This document shows positions 9,286 through 16,795 of a stretch of 40,251 nucleotides of DNA, piece after piece. This stretch comes from Candidatus Methanophagales archaeon ANME-1-THS (GTDB lineage: Archaea; Halobacteriota; Syntropharchaeia; Alkanophagales; Methanospirareceae): NCBI GenBank assembly GCA_004212135.1, contig RXIE01000129.1:1-40251 (forward strand), in the 5' to 3' direction. The notes under the pieces are model-generated. The model did no database searches. It saw only the letters and a list, made by a program, of their open reading frames with translations, and was not told where the DNA came from. The first letter of the stretch is position 1. Each line of letters starts with the position of its first letter. A program made the position numbers and the translations under genes.

Positions 9286-9362
9286 GCGATCACAACCAAA
9301 TTTAAAAAGAAAAGTTATTGAAAGAAATAGTATTGCTTTTGTGCCTGTTCTTCTCATGAACC
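9286..9362. promoter_or_regulatory. Divergent promoter region between mfnF and grpE
   Basis: This 77-base spacer separates two divergent operons (mfnF-coaE to the left, grpE-dph6-ABC to the right). The AT-rich core at 9297-9310 (AAATTTAAAAAG) reads as a TATA-like element on both strands, so the two transcripts may share or compete for it. No clear inverted repeat is visible. Confidence 0.4.
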
Positions 9363-10106
9363 ATGACCGAGACCAAAGACGAAGTGGCAACGAAAAAGGA
9401 CTTTGAAGAACGGCTGGACCGCTTGTTGAATCGTGCTGATGCGTGTAGTAAGTCGGTAGAAGCCGAATTGGGCAGATTAAAGAGTATAAAGGGCGAACTG
9501 AACGCACTCGTGAAGGAGTCGAGACGAATAAAGCTGAAGTTGAAGGAGGAGCATGAGTTCAGTGAGGAAGAACTTGAGGAACTGAGCGATACGATAGAGA
9601 TTTTGGAAGAGACGTTTGAACCGAAGCGGAAAAAAGCGGAAGAGGTATTGAGAGGAAAGGAGGCTGAGTATTTAACCTCGTTACAATACCTGAAGGCGGA
9701 ATTCGAGAACTATAAACGGAGAGCAGAGAAGGAGAAGCGGGAGTTTGGCGATTATCTGCTTGAAGGCTTTATAAGAGACTTGTTACCCATCAAAGACGCT
9801 TTAGAGGTCGCCATAAGGCATGCAAAAGAGAATGAGCAATCTGAAGGTCTGCTCAGGGGAATGGTGAGAGAACAGAAGCAAATCACTGAGCTCGTAACAC
9901 GGGAGGGGCTCGAGGAGATACAAGCTGAGGGACTGCAATTCGATCCGTTCAGGCACGAAGTGGTCTCAAGGCAGGTGGTTGAGCATCATCCTGAGAACAC
10001 GGTGATCGAGGTGCTGAGAAAGGGCTATCTGTTCCGTGGCAAGGTTATAAGACCCGCAATGGTGAAGATAGCGATCAAGGAGCAGATTGAGGGGGGCCAC
10101 GAATGA
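9363..10106 (+). CDS. grpE: GrpE nucleotide exchange factor with long N-terminal coiled coil
   Basis: GrpE releases ADP from the Hsp70 chaperone DnaK. The family signature lies in the C-terminal half: LKAEFENYKRRAEKEK (about residues 112-127), then IRDLLPIKDALEVA, and near the end HEVVSRQVVEHHPENTVIEVLRKGYLFRGKVIRPAMVKI in pieces typical of the GrpE beta domain. At 247 residues it is longer than most GrpE proteins (about 170-200) because of a Glu/Lys-rich coiled coil in residues 1-110. dnaK and dnaJ are not in this window, so its partner is encoded elsewhere. The stop overlaps the dph6 start (ATGA at 10103), showing translational coupling. Confidence 0.9.
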   Translation: MTETKDEVATKKDFEERLDRLLNRADACSKSVEAELGRLKSIKGELNALVKESRRIKLKLKEEHEFSEEELEELSDTIEILEETFEPKRKKAEEVLRGKEAEYLTSLQYLKAEFENYKRRAEKEKREFGDYLLEGFIRDLLPIKDALEVAIRHAKENEQSEGLLRGMVREQKQITELVTREGLEEIQAEGLQFDPFRHEVVSRQVVEHHPENTVIEVLRKGYLFRGKVIRPAMVKIAIKEQIEGGHE

Positions 10107-10747
10107 AGGTCTTTGCATCCTGGAGTGGCGGTAAAGAAAGTTGTCTGGCATGCTATCGAGCGATGCTGAATGGTTTTGAGGTAGTGTATCTCCTCAATTT
10201 TGTAGACGAGGATGGAACGAGATCAAGATCGCATGGGATCCCGTCATATTTGTTGGATCTGCAGGCCGAGGCACTTGGAATACCGATTGTTCATGTACGG
10301 ACATCGTGGGATGAGTATGAACGGAAGATGAAGAACGCGGTTGAGGAGTTAAAGAGGGAGGGTATAAAAGGCGGTGTTTTTGGTACCGTGGATATCAGGG
10401 AGCACAGGGAATGGCATGAACGGGTGTGTAATGAACTGCAGATCGAGCCGGTCTTTCCTCTCTGGGGACGCAATCCTGAAGAGCTTCTGGTCGAATTCAT
10501 CGAAACGGGCTTTGAAGCGTATGTAATCGCCACGACGCTCGGAGAAGCGTGGCTCGGAAGAAAGATTGATCGAGCGTTTATTAATAATCTGAAGAAGCTC
10601 GAGATCCATCTCTGTGGCGAATCGGGTGAGTATCATACCTTCGTCACGGACGGTCCGTCCTTCAAGCGAGGCATCAGGATCACGCATGGGAAAAAGATCG
10701 TACGAGATGGTTCGTGGCTTCTGGAGATTGGGGTCGAATTATCATAA
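10103..10747 (+). CDS. dph6: Diphthine--ammonia ligase (Dph6-type ATP pyrophosphatase)
   Basis: Predicted to amidate diphthine on elongation factor 2, the final step of diphthamide synthesis, by adenylating the substrate with ATP. The N-terminal PP-loop SWSGGKES (residues 6-13) is intact. The family-specific C-terminal motif CGESGEYHTFV appears near residue 173. 214 residues, normal for archaeal Dph6 (about 220). The ATG overlaps the grpE stop by four bases, and the ABC ATPase follows after 18 bases, so the three genes are likely one operon, although they have no obvious functional link. Confidence 0.88.
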   Translation: MKVFASWSGGKESCLACYRAMLNGFEVVYLLNFVDEDGTRSRSHGIPSYLLDLQAEALGIPIVHVRTSWDEYERKMKNAVEELKREGIKGGVFGTVDIREHREWHERVCNELQIEPVFPLWGRNPEELLVEFIETGFEAYVIATTLGEAWLGRKIDRAFINNLKKLEIHLCGESGEYHTFVTDGPSFKRGIRITHGKKIVRDGSWLLEIGVELS

Positions 10748-10765
10748 CGGTATGGTTGGGGTACA

Positions 10766-12052
10766 ATGACCCTGAAGATAAACGATGTGGATGCGTACTA
10801 CGGAAGCGTGAAAGTACTGGAGCGTGTGGATCTGAGTGCGGAGAAGGGCGAGCTGTTAGGAATCATCGGGCCGAACGGGTCAGGAAAGACAACGTTACTG
10901 CGAACCATTGCGCGCGTGGTGAAGCCTCGAACGGGTGTGATCTTATTAGATGGCAAAGAAGTGACGCAGATGAAGGCTAAGGAGTTTTCGCAGCAGTTCG
11001 CCACAGTTCCTCAAGATACCACCGTCCATTTTGACTTCATGGCTCTGGATGTCGTGCTCATGGGCAGGAATCCGCACTTAGGGCGGTTAGAACTGGAGAG
11101 TGAGAAGGATATCGAAGTGGCACGCCGGTGCATGGAGCTGACCAACTGCTGGCATCTCGCGGAACGGCCGATTACCGAGTTGAGTGGTGGTGAACGGCAA
11201 CTGGTTATTATCGCACGAGCGCTGACGCAGGAGCCAAAAGTCTTATTGCTGGACGAGCCCACGTCGCATCTTGATATCAATTACCAAATCGCGATCATGG
11301 AGCTGCTCAAGCACCTGACTAGGCATGAAGGCTTGATTATTATCGCGGTTATCCATGACCTCAATTTAGCCGCTCAGTACTGCGACCGACTGGTACTGCT
11401 GCAGAAGGGGAAGATTCTTGCGATGGGCTCGCAGCACGAGGTCTTAACTGCTGCGAACATCAAACTTGCCTTCGGTGCCGACGTCATGGTGAAGCGGCAT
11501 GCAGTAACGAACCAGTGTTACGTATCACCTATCCCCATATCTAAAAAGGGAATGAGAGCAGCCTCGTCCGTTGCACATGACAATGAGCGGCATATCACGG
11601 TTCATCTGATCTGTGGTGGTGGAGAAGGCGCGCCGTTACTCTATCTCCTTTCAGAGCATGGGTATAACGTGACCGCGGGTGTGGTGAACCTGCTGGATAC
11701 CGATTGCGAGGTTACACAACATCTGGATATCCCCGTAGTGACTGAAGCGCCCTTCTCGCCGATAACCGAGGATGCGTATCAAGCCCACCTTGCGTTAATC
11801 GAAAAGGCGGACGTTGTGGTGCTCTGTAATATCCCCGTCGGGTTCGGCAATCTGAGGAATATCGAGGCAGCGGAGGTAGCATTAGAGCGGCTGGGTAAAA
11901 AAGTAGTGGTTGTTGAAACAGACGGACTCGAAAAAAGGGATTTTACGGGTGGAGAGGCCACGAAACGACTGGTGGAATTGAAGAATAAGGGTGCTTTAGT
12001 GGTTAAGAATAATGACGAGGTGCTTGAGGTGCTGAACACATACAAATTGTGA
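10766..12052 (+). CDS. ABC transporter ATPase (FecE/BtuD type) with C-terminal extra domain
   Basis: Residues 1-255 are a complete iron-siderophore or cobalamin-type ABC ATPase: Walker A GPNGSGKTT (35-43), Q-loop near 83, signature LSGGERQ (139-145), Walker B LLLDEP (160-165) and switch His197 in VIHDLN. Residues about 270-428 form a second, Rossmann-like domain beginning VHLICGGGEGAPLLYLLSEHG. I do not recognise it by name, but it resembles extensions on archaeal cobalamin or iron ABC ATPases. No permease or binding protein is adjacent, so partners are encoded elsewhere or the ATPase serves another system. Converges on pelA with nine bases between the stops. Confidence 0.8.
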   Translation: MTLKINDVDAYYGSVKVLERVDLSAEKGELLGIIGPNGSGKTTLLRTIARVVKPRTGVILLDGKEVTQMKAKEFSQQFATVPQDTTVHFDFMALDVVLMGRNPHLGRLELESEKDIEVARRCMELTNCWHLAERPITELSGGERQLVIIARALTQEPKVLLLDEPTSHLDINYQIAIMELLKHLTRHEGLIIIAVIHDLNLAAQYCDRLVLLQKGKILAMGSQHEVLTAANIKLAFGADVMVKRHAVTNQCYVSPIPISKKGMRAASSVAHDNERHITVHLICGGGEGAPLLYLLSEHGYNVTAGVVNLLDTDCEVTQHLDIPVVTEAPFSPITEDAYQAHLALIEKADVVVLCNIPVGFGNLRNIEAAEVALERLGKKVVVVETDGLEKRDFTGGEATKRLVELKNKGALVVKNNDEVLEVLNTYKL

Positions 12053-12061
12053 TTCGAATAT

Positions 12062-13177
12062 CTAAAAGGGTTTAATCCCAAACCTTAATATCGCAGCGAT
12101 GCCACCCAGGGCGTTGAGCCGCTTCCCCGGCTCGAACTCCGTGCTGAAGATTATGACGTCGCCTCCTTGCCGTTCCGCCTCCTCGAGCATCCATTCGATC
12201 TCCTCCTCTTCCTTCTCTTCTTCCTCACCGCAGGCCTTCATGAGTTTCGCATCACTGACCAGCAGTGTTTCGACCGCGCCGTACTCCAACGCTTTTCTCA
12301 CTCCTACCTTACCATACACCGCTTTTCCACCTTCCTCTTTGCTGATCTCTGCCATTAACCGATCCAGCAGCGTTACTTCTTTTGTTAATCGCTCCTCTCT
12401 CTTCAGCCGGTCCACCGCGCCCCGTTTCAATACTTCTAAGAAACCAGAGATACCAATAGAAGAAGCTTGCTCCAGCCTCGTTCGTTTTGCTAACTCCGCA
12501 TCCCGTTCCTTCAGGAACGAAACGAAATCGTCTTTGATAAAGCCGGGACCTGCAATGATGAGCGCTTCCGCATTTGTGGCTTGGAACGAGTTTTTCACCT
12601 GCCTCGCGAGCTCGTCAAAAAATTCCCTTTTACTACCTTCTGCGCGCTCCATACCTTTCCCCGAACCATAACGGATCGAGAAGAGCTCATCCACACCGTA
12701 CTGGCGCACGATTCCCGCAACCGCCTCGCCTTCCTCGATAGTTACGAGGAGCACGTCAGGCGAGGCAACTGCTTTTTCCGCTTCTCGTATCCGCTTCAGT
12801 TGATGCTCTTTCCAGTCCTTTACAATCGAGAGCTCCACGCCCGGTTCGATATTAAAGGTATGATAAGCGCCCAGTTCAGTCTCCGGACCCTCTTCAATCA
12901 TCCCCTTTATACGCAGCCGACGTGAGAATTTGTGAAATTCGATGCCGTCCGTTCTTAAGCCCAACCTAACCGGCTTTTTGTCCACTTTATCCGGTCGTAG
13001 CTTATCGGTCGCCTCGTCGAGCCTTCTATACGTCAGTGAATACACGAGGTCGCCTGTGTCGATTACATGCTTGAGGTGCCAGAGGTCATCCAGCGACTCG
13101 GGAACCAGGCAAATCTCACCGACACGCCTTCGGTCTCCGTTCTCCTTTATCCTGAGCTTCTTCTTGACGACCCGCAT
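12062..13177 (-). CDS. pelA: mRNA surveillance protein Pelota
   Basis: Archaeal Pelota rescues stalled ribosomes together with aEF1A and ABCE1, and resembles release factor eRF1 without its GGQ motif. The 371-residue protein has the three expected domains: an Sm-like N-terminal domain (1-130, with WHLKHVIDTGDLVYSLTYRR), a central eRF1-2-like domain (about 131-265, with AGPGFIKDDF) and a C-terminal eRF1-3-like domain with YGKVGVRKALEYGAVETLLVSD and the closing GGIAAILRF. Length is typical. It is divergently transcribed from the COG1407 phosphoesterase across a 69-base spacer. Confidence 0.93.
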   Translation of the reverse strand: MRVVKKKLRIKENGDRRRVGEICLVPESLDDLWHLKHVIDTGDLVYSLTYRRLDEATDKLRPDKVDKKPVRLGLRTDGIEFHKFSRRLRIKGMIEEGPETELGAYHTFNIEPGVELSIVKDWKEHQLKRIREAEKAVASPDVLLVTIEEGEAVAGIVRQYGVDELFSIRYGSGKGMERAEGSKREFFDELARQVKNSFQATNAEALIIAGPGFIKDDFVSFLKERDAELAKRTRLEQASSIGISGFLEVLKRGAVDRLKREERLTKEVTLLDRLMAEISKEEGGKAVYGKVGVRKALEYGAVETLLVSDAKLMKACGEEEEKEEEEIEWMLEEAERQGGDVIIFSTEFEPGKRLNALGGIAAILRFGIKPF

Positions 13178-13246
13178 AGACTCTTACTTAAAAAGAAGCG
13201 GTCATTTTAAAAAAATATCTATAGAAAAGCGGTTTTTTTATAAGAG
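13178..13246. promoter_or_regulatory. Divergent promoter region between pelA and the phosphoesterase gene
   Basis: AT-rich 69-base spacer. For pelA the TATA candidates are TTTTTAAG near 13190 and TTTTTTTAAAA near 13210; for the phosphoesterase gene the candidate is AAAAATATCTATAG near 13212-13224. The sequence AAGCGGT followed by a T/A-rich run occurs twice (13195 and 13227). Neither a strong Shine-Dalgarno sequence nor a palindrome is visible. Confidence 0.35.
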
Positions 13247-14062
13247 ATGAGCGGCACGATAACCTTAAAACCGATACTCAACCAGGCAGCGCTTGTTGTC
13301 GAGCATGAGCATAAAACACTGGTGATCGCCGATCTCCATTTAGGTATCGAAGCTGAGTTCAGGCAAAAGGGGATTAATATCGGCAGTCAAACGGAAAAAT
13401 TGCTGGAGCGAGCGATAACCTGTGTAAAAGTCGCTGAACCTGATGTGATCATCCTCTTGGGCGATGTGAAACATGCCGTGCCACAGATCTCGTTTGTGGA
13501 TAGAAAAGAAGTGCCTTTTTTCCTGGCTGAGTTGGCTGTGTATGCACCGATCTACGTGGTTAAAGGGAACCATGATGGCTATCTGAACAAACTGCTGCCC
13601 GATTTGAGCGAGTCTGTGCGGAAGCATGAGATCGTTATAAAGAGCGCGCAAGGATTCCTCTTTGACCAGGTTGGGTATGCTCATGGGCACTCATGGCCCT
13701 CGCCCGAATTGTTCGCTGCCCCGTATATCCTGATCGGGCATAATCATCCGAGGATACGACTGGTAAGTTCAAACACCCCGTATAGGAGCATGAAACCGGT
13801 ATGGATTCGTGCGCACTTCGATTATGACGCGGTGAAGAGGCATTACACAGAGGTAATGATGAACGATCGGAACGCGCCCAGAGTCATCATAATGCCGGCA
13901 TTTAACGAGCTCTGTGGTGGCGTTGCGTTCAACGCAGCGAACAAGGAGCTGCTGGGTCCAATAGCCTCAAAGCTGCTTCGCCTGGAGAGTATGGAGGCGT
14001 ACCTGCTTGACGGGACGTATATTGGCAAGGTGGGTGATCTGGAGAAAAAAATAGCTGTGTAA
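13247..14062 (+). CDS. Archaeal calcineurin-like phosphoesterase (COG1407)
   Basis: Predicted metal-dependent phosphoesterase of the ICC-like archaeal family COG1407; the natural substrate is not established. All metal motifs are visible: ADLHLG (about 27-32), GDVKH (about 74-78), GNHDG (about 108-112), GHSW, and GHNHP (about 165-169). 271 residues with a C-terminal beta-rich end (GTYIGKVGDLEKK). The start is the ATG at 13247 after a TATAAGAG stretch. In other archaea members often sit beside helicase or replication genes; here it is paired divergently with pelA. Confidence 0.82.
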   Translation: MSGTITLKPILNQAALVVEHEHKTLVIADLHLGIEAEFRQKGINIGSQTEKLLERAITCVKVAEPDVIILLGDVKHAVPQISFVDRKEVPFFLAELAVYAPIYVVKGNHDGYLNKLLPDLSESVRKHEIVIKSAQGFLFDQVGYAHGHSWPSPELFAAPYILIGHNHPRIRLVSSNTPYRSMKPVWIRAHFDYDAVKRHYTEVMMNDRNAPRVIIMPAFNELCGGVAFNAANKELLGPIASKLLRLESMEAYLLDGTYIGKVGDLEKKIAV

Positions 14063-14108
14063 CTCTTACCCAGAAAACCAACCTGCTCAAACCTCGAAGC
14101 GGCTATGA

Positions 14109-14235
14109 GTGCGCCGAGCAACGTTCATACTATCCAGGTGGTGAAAATCCAACCCAAGGAAAGGTTAGCTAGCCACTAACTCTGAACAGAACTCTGCATC
14201 CCGTCTGATAACACTGTGATGAAGCTAGGGGCTGG
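14109..14235 (+). other. Possible 5' fragment of a group II intron (domain I)
   Basis: This non-coding stretch opens with GTGCGCCGAGCAA, matching the GUGYG start of group II introns and close to the GTGCGCCCAG opening I recall for the lactococcal Ll.LtrB intron. It continues with GGTGGTGAAAATCC and AAGGTTAGCTAGCC segments reminiscent of domain I. No reverse transcriptase, domain V or 3' end follows here. The identification rests on remembered consensus features and is tentative. Confidence 0.3.
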
Positions 14236-14410
14236 CAAAACAAAGCGAAAAGTTTAAAAACAGGTAAAAGGATATTAGTGCGATAAAAATATCATCCAGT
14301 CTGTAGTCTTTGGGTTTCTTCTTCTTGCAATTCTGGATCAGCTCTCGGATTTCAGCAAAGGCACCTTTGACCCCCTCTGGATTATTCTGATTTTTGCCCT
14401 CCTCTTCTTC

Positions 14411-14746
14411 GTGATAGCCATCTGGATAAGCTATACAAGACAAGTGCCTTTATTCCAAATTACTCCCCAGACCCTGGACGGCATCGTTCCATTCTGTTTC
14501 GGCGTGACCCAGGCCCTTGCAGTATTCAGCATCAACCTGAAAGAGATCTCCTGGTACTATTTCTCGTTGAGTTCCATTGCTGTTGTCGGACTCCTCCAGT
14601 ATGCCCACACGTTCCATCAGGCACGGTTGCATTACGAGAGGAATCGAACTCTTAAAAACCAAAAAGCTTTTCAATTCCGGAACTCAAAACCAAGCAAGGT
14701 GAAGACCGATGGCAAAGATGCCAAAAGAAGTTATGGAAATGTTTAA
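14411..14746 (+). CDS. Small multi-span membrane protein, possibly frameshifted at its start
   Basis: From GTG 14411 the frame gives 111 residues with about three hydrophobic spans and a basic tail. The same frame is open back to 14279 and encodes another clear membrane span (NIIQSVVFGFLLLAILDQL) without a usable ATG. A TATA-like AAGTTTAAAAAC (about 14250-14261), an AAAGGAT and a GTG at 14278 are ideally placed, but that GTG reads GTG CGA TAA. Removing the single T at 14284 would give MRKNIIQSVVFGFLL and about 155 residues with four spans. So either a one-base insertion has inactivated the start, there is a sequencing error, or translation begins internally. I do not recognise the family. Its end overlaps the next gene by 38 bases. 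Confidence 0.5.
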   Translation: MIAIWISYTRQVPLFQITPQTLDGIVPFCFGVTQALAVFSINLKEISWYYFSLSSIAVVGLLQYAHTFHQARLHYERNRTLKNQKAFQFRNSKPSKVKTDGKDAKRSYGNV

Positions 14747-15113
14747 CGACCCTTCCGCGTCTAAAGTTCTGGGGACAATTGATGATAAGGGTGTGCTGAA
14801 TGTCGCTCCTATAGGGACCTTAAGAGCGATTAGCGAGGAGACAATAGTTTTTGCGGAAGTTTATGGAGGAAAGACGAAAAGGAATTTGGAGCAGACAAAG
14901 AAGGCAGCCGCCGTGGCGTTTAAATATCCACCTCCTGCAGGGTATCAAATAAAGGGCACGTTTGTTGGCTGGCAGACCTCCGGTCCACTTTTCGACCAGA
15001 TGGATAAAAGAATGAAGGAAATATTGAAGACAGGTATAAAACGTGTTGGCACGATAAAAGTCGAAGAGGTTTATTCAATGGGCATGCCGGAGCCGGGAAA
15101 GAAGATAGTCTAA
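14709..15113 (+). CDS. Pyridoxamine 5'-phosphate oxidase-like FMN-binding protein
   Basis: A 134-residue single-domain split-barrel protein of the PNPOx-like superfamily, members of which bind FMN or F420. Recognisable features: the N-terminal LGTIDDKGVLNVAPIG strand pair, FAEVYGGKTKRNLEQTKKAAAVAF, and the IKGTFVGWQTSGPLFD segment. The exact reaction cannot be deduced; a flavin reductase or F420-dependent oxidoreductase are the usual options. The start ATG GCA AAG ATG is at 14709. A strong AAGGAGG lies just after its stop and serves the next gene, so the two are probably co-transcribed. Confidence 0.75.
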   Translation: MAKMPKEVMEMFNDPSASKVLGTIDDKGVLNVAPIGTLRAISEETIVFAEVYGGKTKRNLEQTKKAAAVAFKYPPPAGYQIKGTFVGWQTSGPLFDQMDKRMKEILKTGIKRVGTIKVEEVYSMGMPEPGKKIV

Positions 15114-15127
15114 GGAGGTTCTACACG

Positions 15128-16063
15128 ATGAATGCATTAAATGTGCGAGAAGTAGACAAACTGGAAGTTACAGTCTTGGTAGACAATTACACCGATGTAC
15201 TCTTACTCCAGAGCACCGAGGTCGTCAAGCGATCAGGGACTCCTCCTCCGAATCTGCCTCTCGCAGAACATGGATTAGCATGTCTTCTCAAAGTTAAGGC
15301 GGGCTCAGAGGAACACGTAGTGCTCATGGACGCAGGTGTATCGCCAACCTGTCTCTTTCACAATGCCGATGTTTTAAAGATAGACTTGAGCAAAGTCGAG
15401 TCGGTGGTTCTGAGTCATGGTCATTACGACCATTTCGGAGCACTCGTAGAATTTCTAAATAATGCACCAAAGGGAATACCCCTTATCCTCCATCCGGACG
15501 CTTTTTATGAGCGCCGCCTCAATGTCCCCCGTATTGGAGTAGCAGGCTTGCCTACGTTAGATGAAATAGCCTTAAAGAAAACCGGGGTGACGCTTCGTAA
15601 AGCCAGAGAGGCTTCTCTGTTGGTTTCAAATCTCATCTTGGTTTCAGGAGAAGTGGAGCGAGTAACCGATTTTGAGAAAGGCTTTCCTTGGGCTGAGGCG
15701 AAAATCGATGACAAATGGGTTGTAGATCCCTTTCACGATGACCAAGGTGTAGCGGTCAAGGTGAAAAACAAAGGTCTGGTAGTTATCAGCGGATGTTCCC
15801 ATGCTGGCATCATCAATACGGTCAAATATCTCCAGAAAGTTGCACGGACGAATAAGGTTCACGCGGTTTTGGGCGGTTTTCACCTCACAGGCCCGATTTT
15901 TGAGCCAATCGTTGGACCTACCATTCAGGAGATGAAGAGGATAGGCCCAGATTTCGTCGTGCCCATGCATTGCACCGGGTGGAAGGCTATCAATCAATTT
16001 GCCCAGGAGATGCCTGAGCAGTTCCTCCTCAATAGTGTAGGGACAACCTACGTCTTCCAATAA
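15128..16063 (+). CDS. MBL-fold metallohydrolase (COG1237 type)
   Basis: A 311-residue metallo-beta-lactamase-fold protein. The zinc motif HGHYDH (SHGHYDHFGAL, about residues 97-107) is intact, followed by the GCSHAGIIN His (about 221-229) and a late GGFHL and MHCTGW. This pattern fits COG1237, whose members are often labelled methyltetrahydropterin or ribofuranosylaminobenzene phosphate synthase-related; the reaction here is unproven. A textbook Shine-Dalgarno (AAGGAGG, 15114-15120) stands 7 bases before the ATG. The last codons and stop lie in an 18-base sequence repeated exactly at 17904. Confidence 0.8.
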   Translation: MNALNVREVDKLEVTVLVDNYTDVLLLQSTEVVKRSGTPPPNLPLAEHGLACLLKVKAGSEEHVVLMDAGVSPTCLFHNADVLKIDLSKVESVVLSHGHYDHFGALVEFLNNAPKGIPLILHPDAFYERRLNVPRIGVAGLPTLDEIALKKTGVTLRKAREASLLVSNLILVSGEVERVTDFEKGFPWAEAKIDDKWVVDPFHDDQGVAVKVKNKGLVVISGCSHAGIINTVKYLQKVARTNKVHAVLGGFHLTGPIFEPIVGPTIQEMKRIGPDFVVPMHCTGWKAINQFAQEMPEQFLLNSVGTTYVFQ

Positions 16064-16074
16064 TCCTCATACCA
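16057..16074 (+). repeat. 18-base direct repeat, copy 1, over the 3' end of the MBL gene
   Basis: CCAATAATCCTCATACCA, identical to 17904-17921 in the same orientation. It covers the last two sense bases-plus-codon and the stop of the MBL gene. The two copies bracket the hotdog thioesterase and glycosyltransferase genes. Confidence 0.8.
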
Positions 16075-16316
16075 TGCCCATTCAGAGAAGGGCACGATTT
16101 TTTTCCGATTCTGTCAATAAGCAGGTGGAGGAAGAATAGCAAAACTCTCGGGGTTGAAAATTTATTGCGAGGTTGGATAAATCGAATTACTCCTCTCATT
16201 TCTTTTTTAAACCATTGCACTTACAAAAGATGTCATTTCCTTCTTCTTCCCTCACTCTTCGCAGGCGGTACCGTGCTATCAACACGAAGGATATACAGAG
16301 TGACGAAATACAAACA

Positions 16317-16346
16317 CTTAAAAACTCCACAAACTTCTAAGGAGGT
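16317..16346 (+). promoter_or_regulatory. TATA box and abutting Shine-Dalgarno of the hotdog gene
   Basis: CTTAAAAAC at 16317-16325 is centred 26 bases before the ATG, as for a leaderless transcript. Yet AAGGAGGT (16339-16346) sits directly against the ATG, too close to work in the usual way. Either the Shine-Dalgarno is fortuitous or it acts in a longer transcript. Confidence 0.45.
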
Positions 16347-16751
16347 ATGGCACAGAAGATCGCAGCATTCTTTCAGAAGGATACCTATGCCGCGTTGACG
16401 GGGATCAAACTGCTCGACGTTTCGGAAGGGCACGCAAAAGCGATGCTTGAGATAACCGAAAATCATCTCAATAGCGCGGGCATGGTGCACGGGGGCGTAA
16501 TCTTCACCCTGGCCGATTTCGCGTTCGAGGTCGCATCGAATTCCTATGGCACGCTTGCCCTCGCAATCAATGCCCAGATCTCATTTTTTAAAGCGGTATC
16601 GGCCGGCGTTTTATATGCCGAAGCAAACGAAGTATCACGCCATCCTAAACTTGCCAGTTACTCGATCGATGTCACCAATGAAACGGGTGACCTGATCGCC
16701 TCATTTCAAGGCATGGTGTATCGCAAAAAGGACCTGCTGAAGATCGAGTAA
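16347..16751 (+). CDS. Hotdog-fold thioesterase, PaaI family
   Basis: Predicted acyl-CoA thioesterase of 134 residues. The family signature is clear: NSAGMVHGGVIFTLADFAFEVASNS in pieces around residues 42-66, including the HGG and the catalytic-type acidic residue in LADFA, then AINAQISFFKAVSAGVLYAEA and a final beta strand SFQGMVYRKK. PaaI-type enzymes remove CoA from aromatic or other acyl groups; the substrate cannot be read from sequence. It stands alone on the plus strand between the MBL gene and a convergent glycosyltransferase, within the 18-base direct repeats. Confidence 0.85.
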   Translation: MAQKIAAFFQKDTYAALTGIKLLDVSEGHAKAMLEITENHLNSAGMVHGGVIFTLADFAFEVASNSYGTLALAINAQISFFKAVSAGVLYAEANEVSRHPKLASYSIDVTNETGDLIASFQGMVYRKKDLLKIE

Positions 16752-16795
16752 ATGGTTTGAAAACGTCCGGTACGCTCCGTCCCTTAGGGGTGAAC

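Noticed and set aside
9286..9507. Longer N-terminus of MfnF from the start at 9507
   Set aside because: The added 74 residues overlap grpE on the other strand and precede the phosphate-binding motif that should be at the N-terminus.
12062..13250. Plus-strand frames opposite pelA
   Set aside because: Serine- and proline-rich shadows of a well-recognised Pelota gene.
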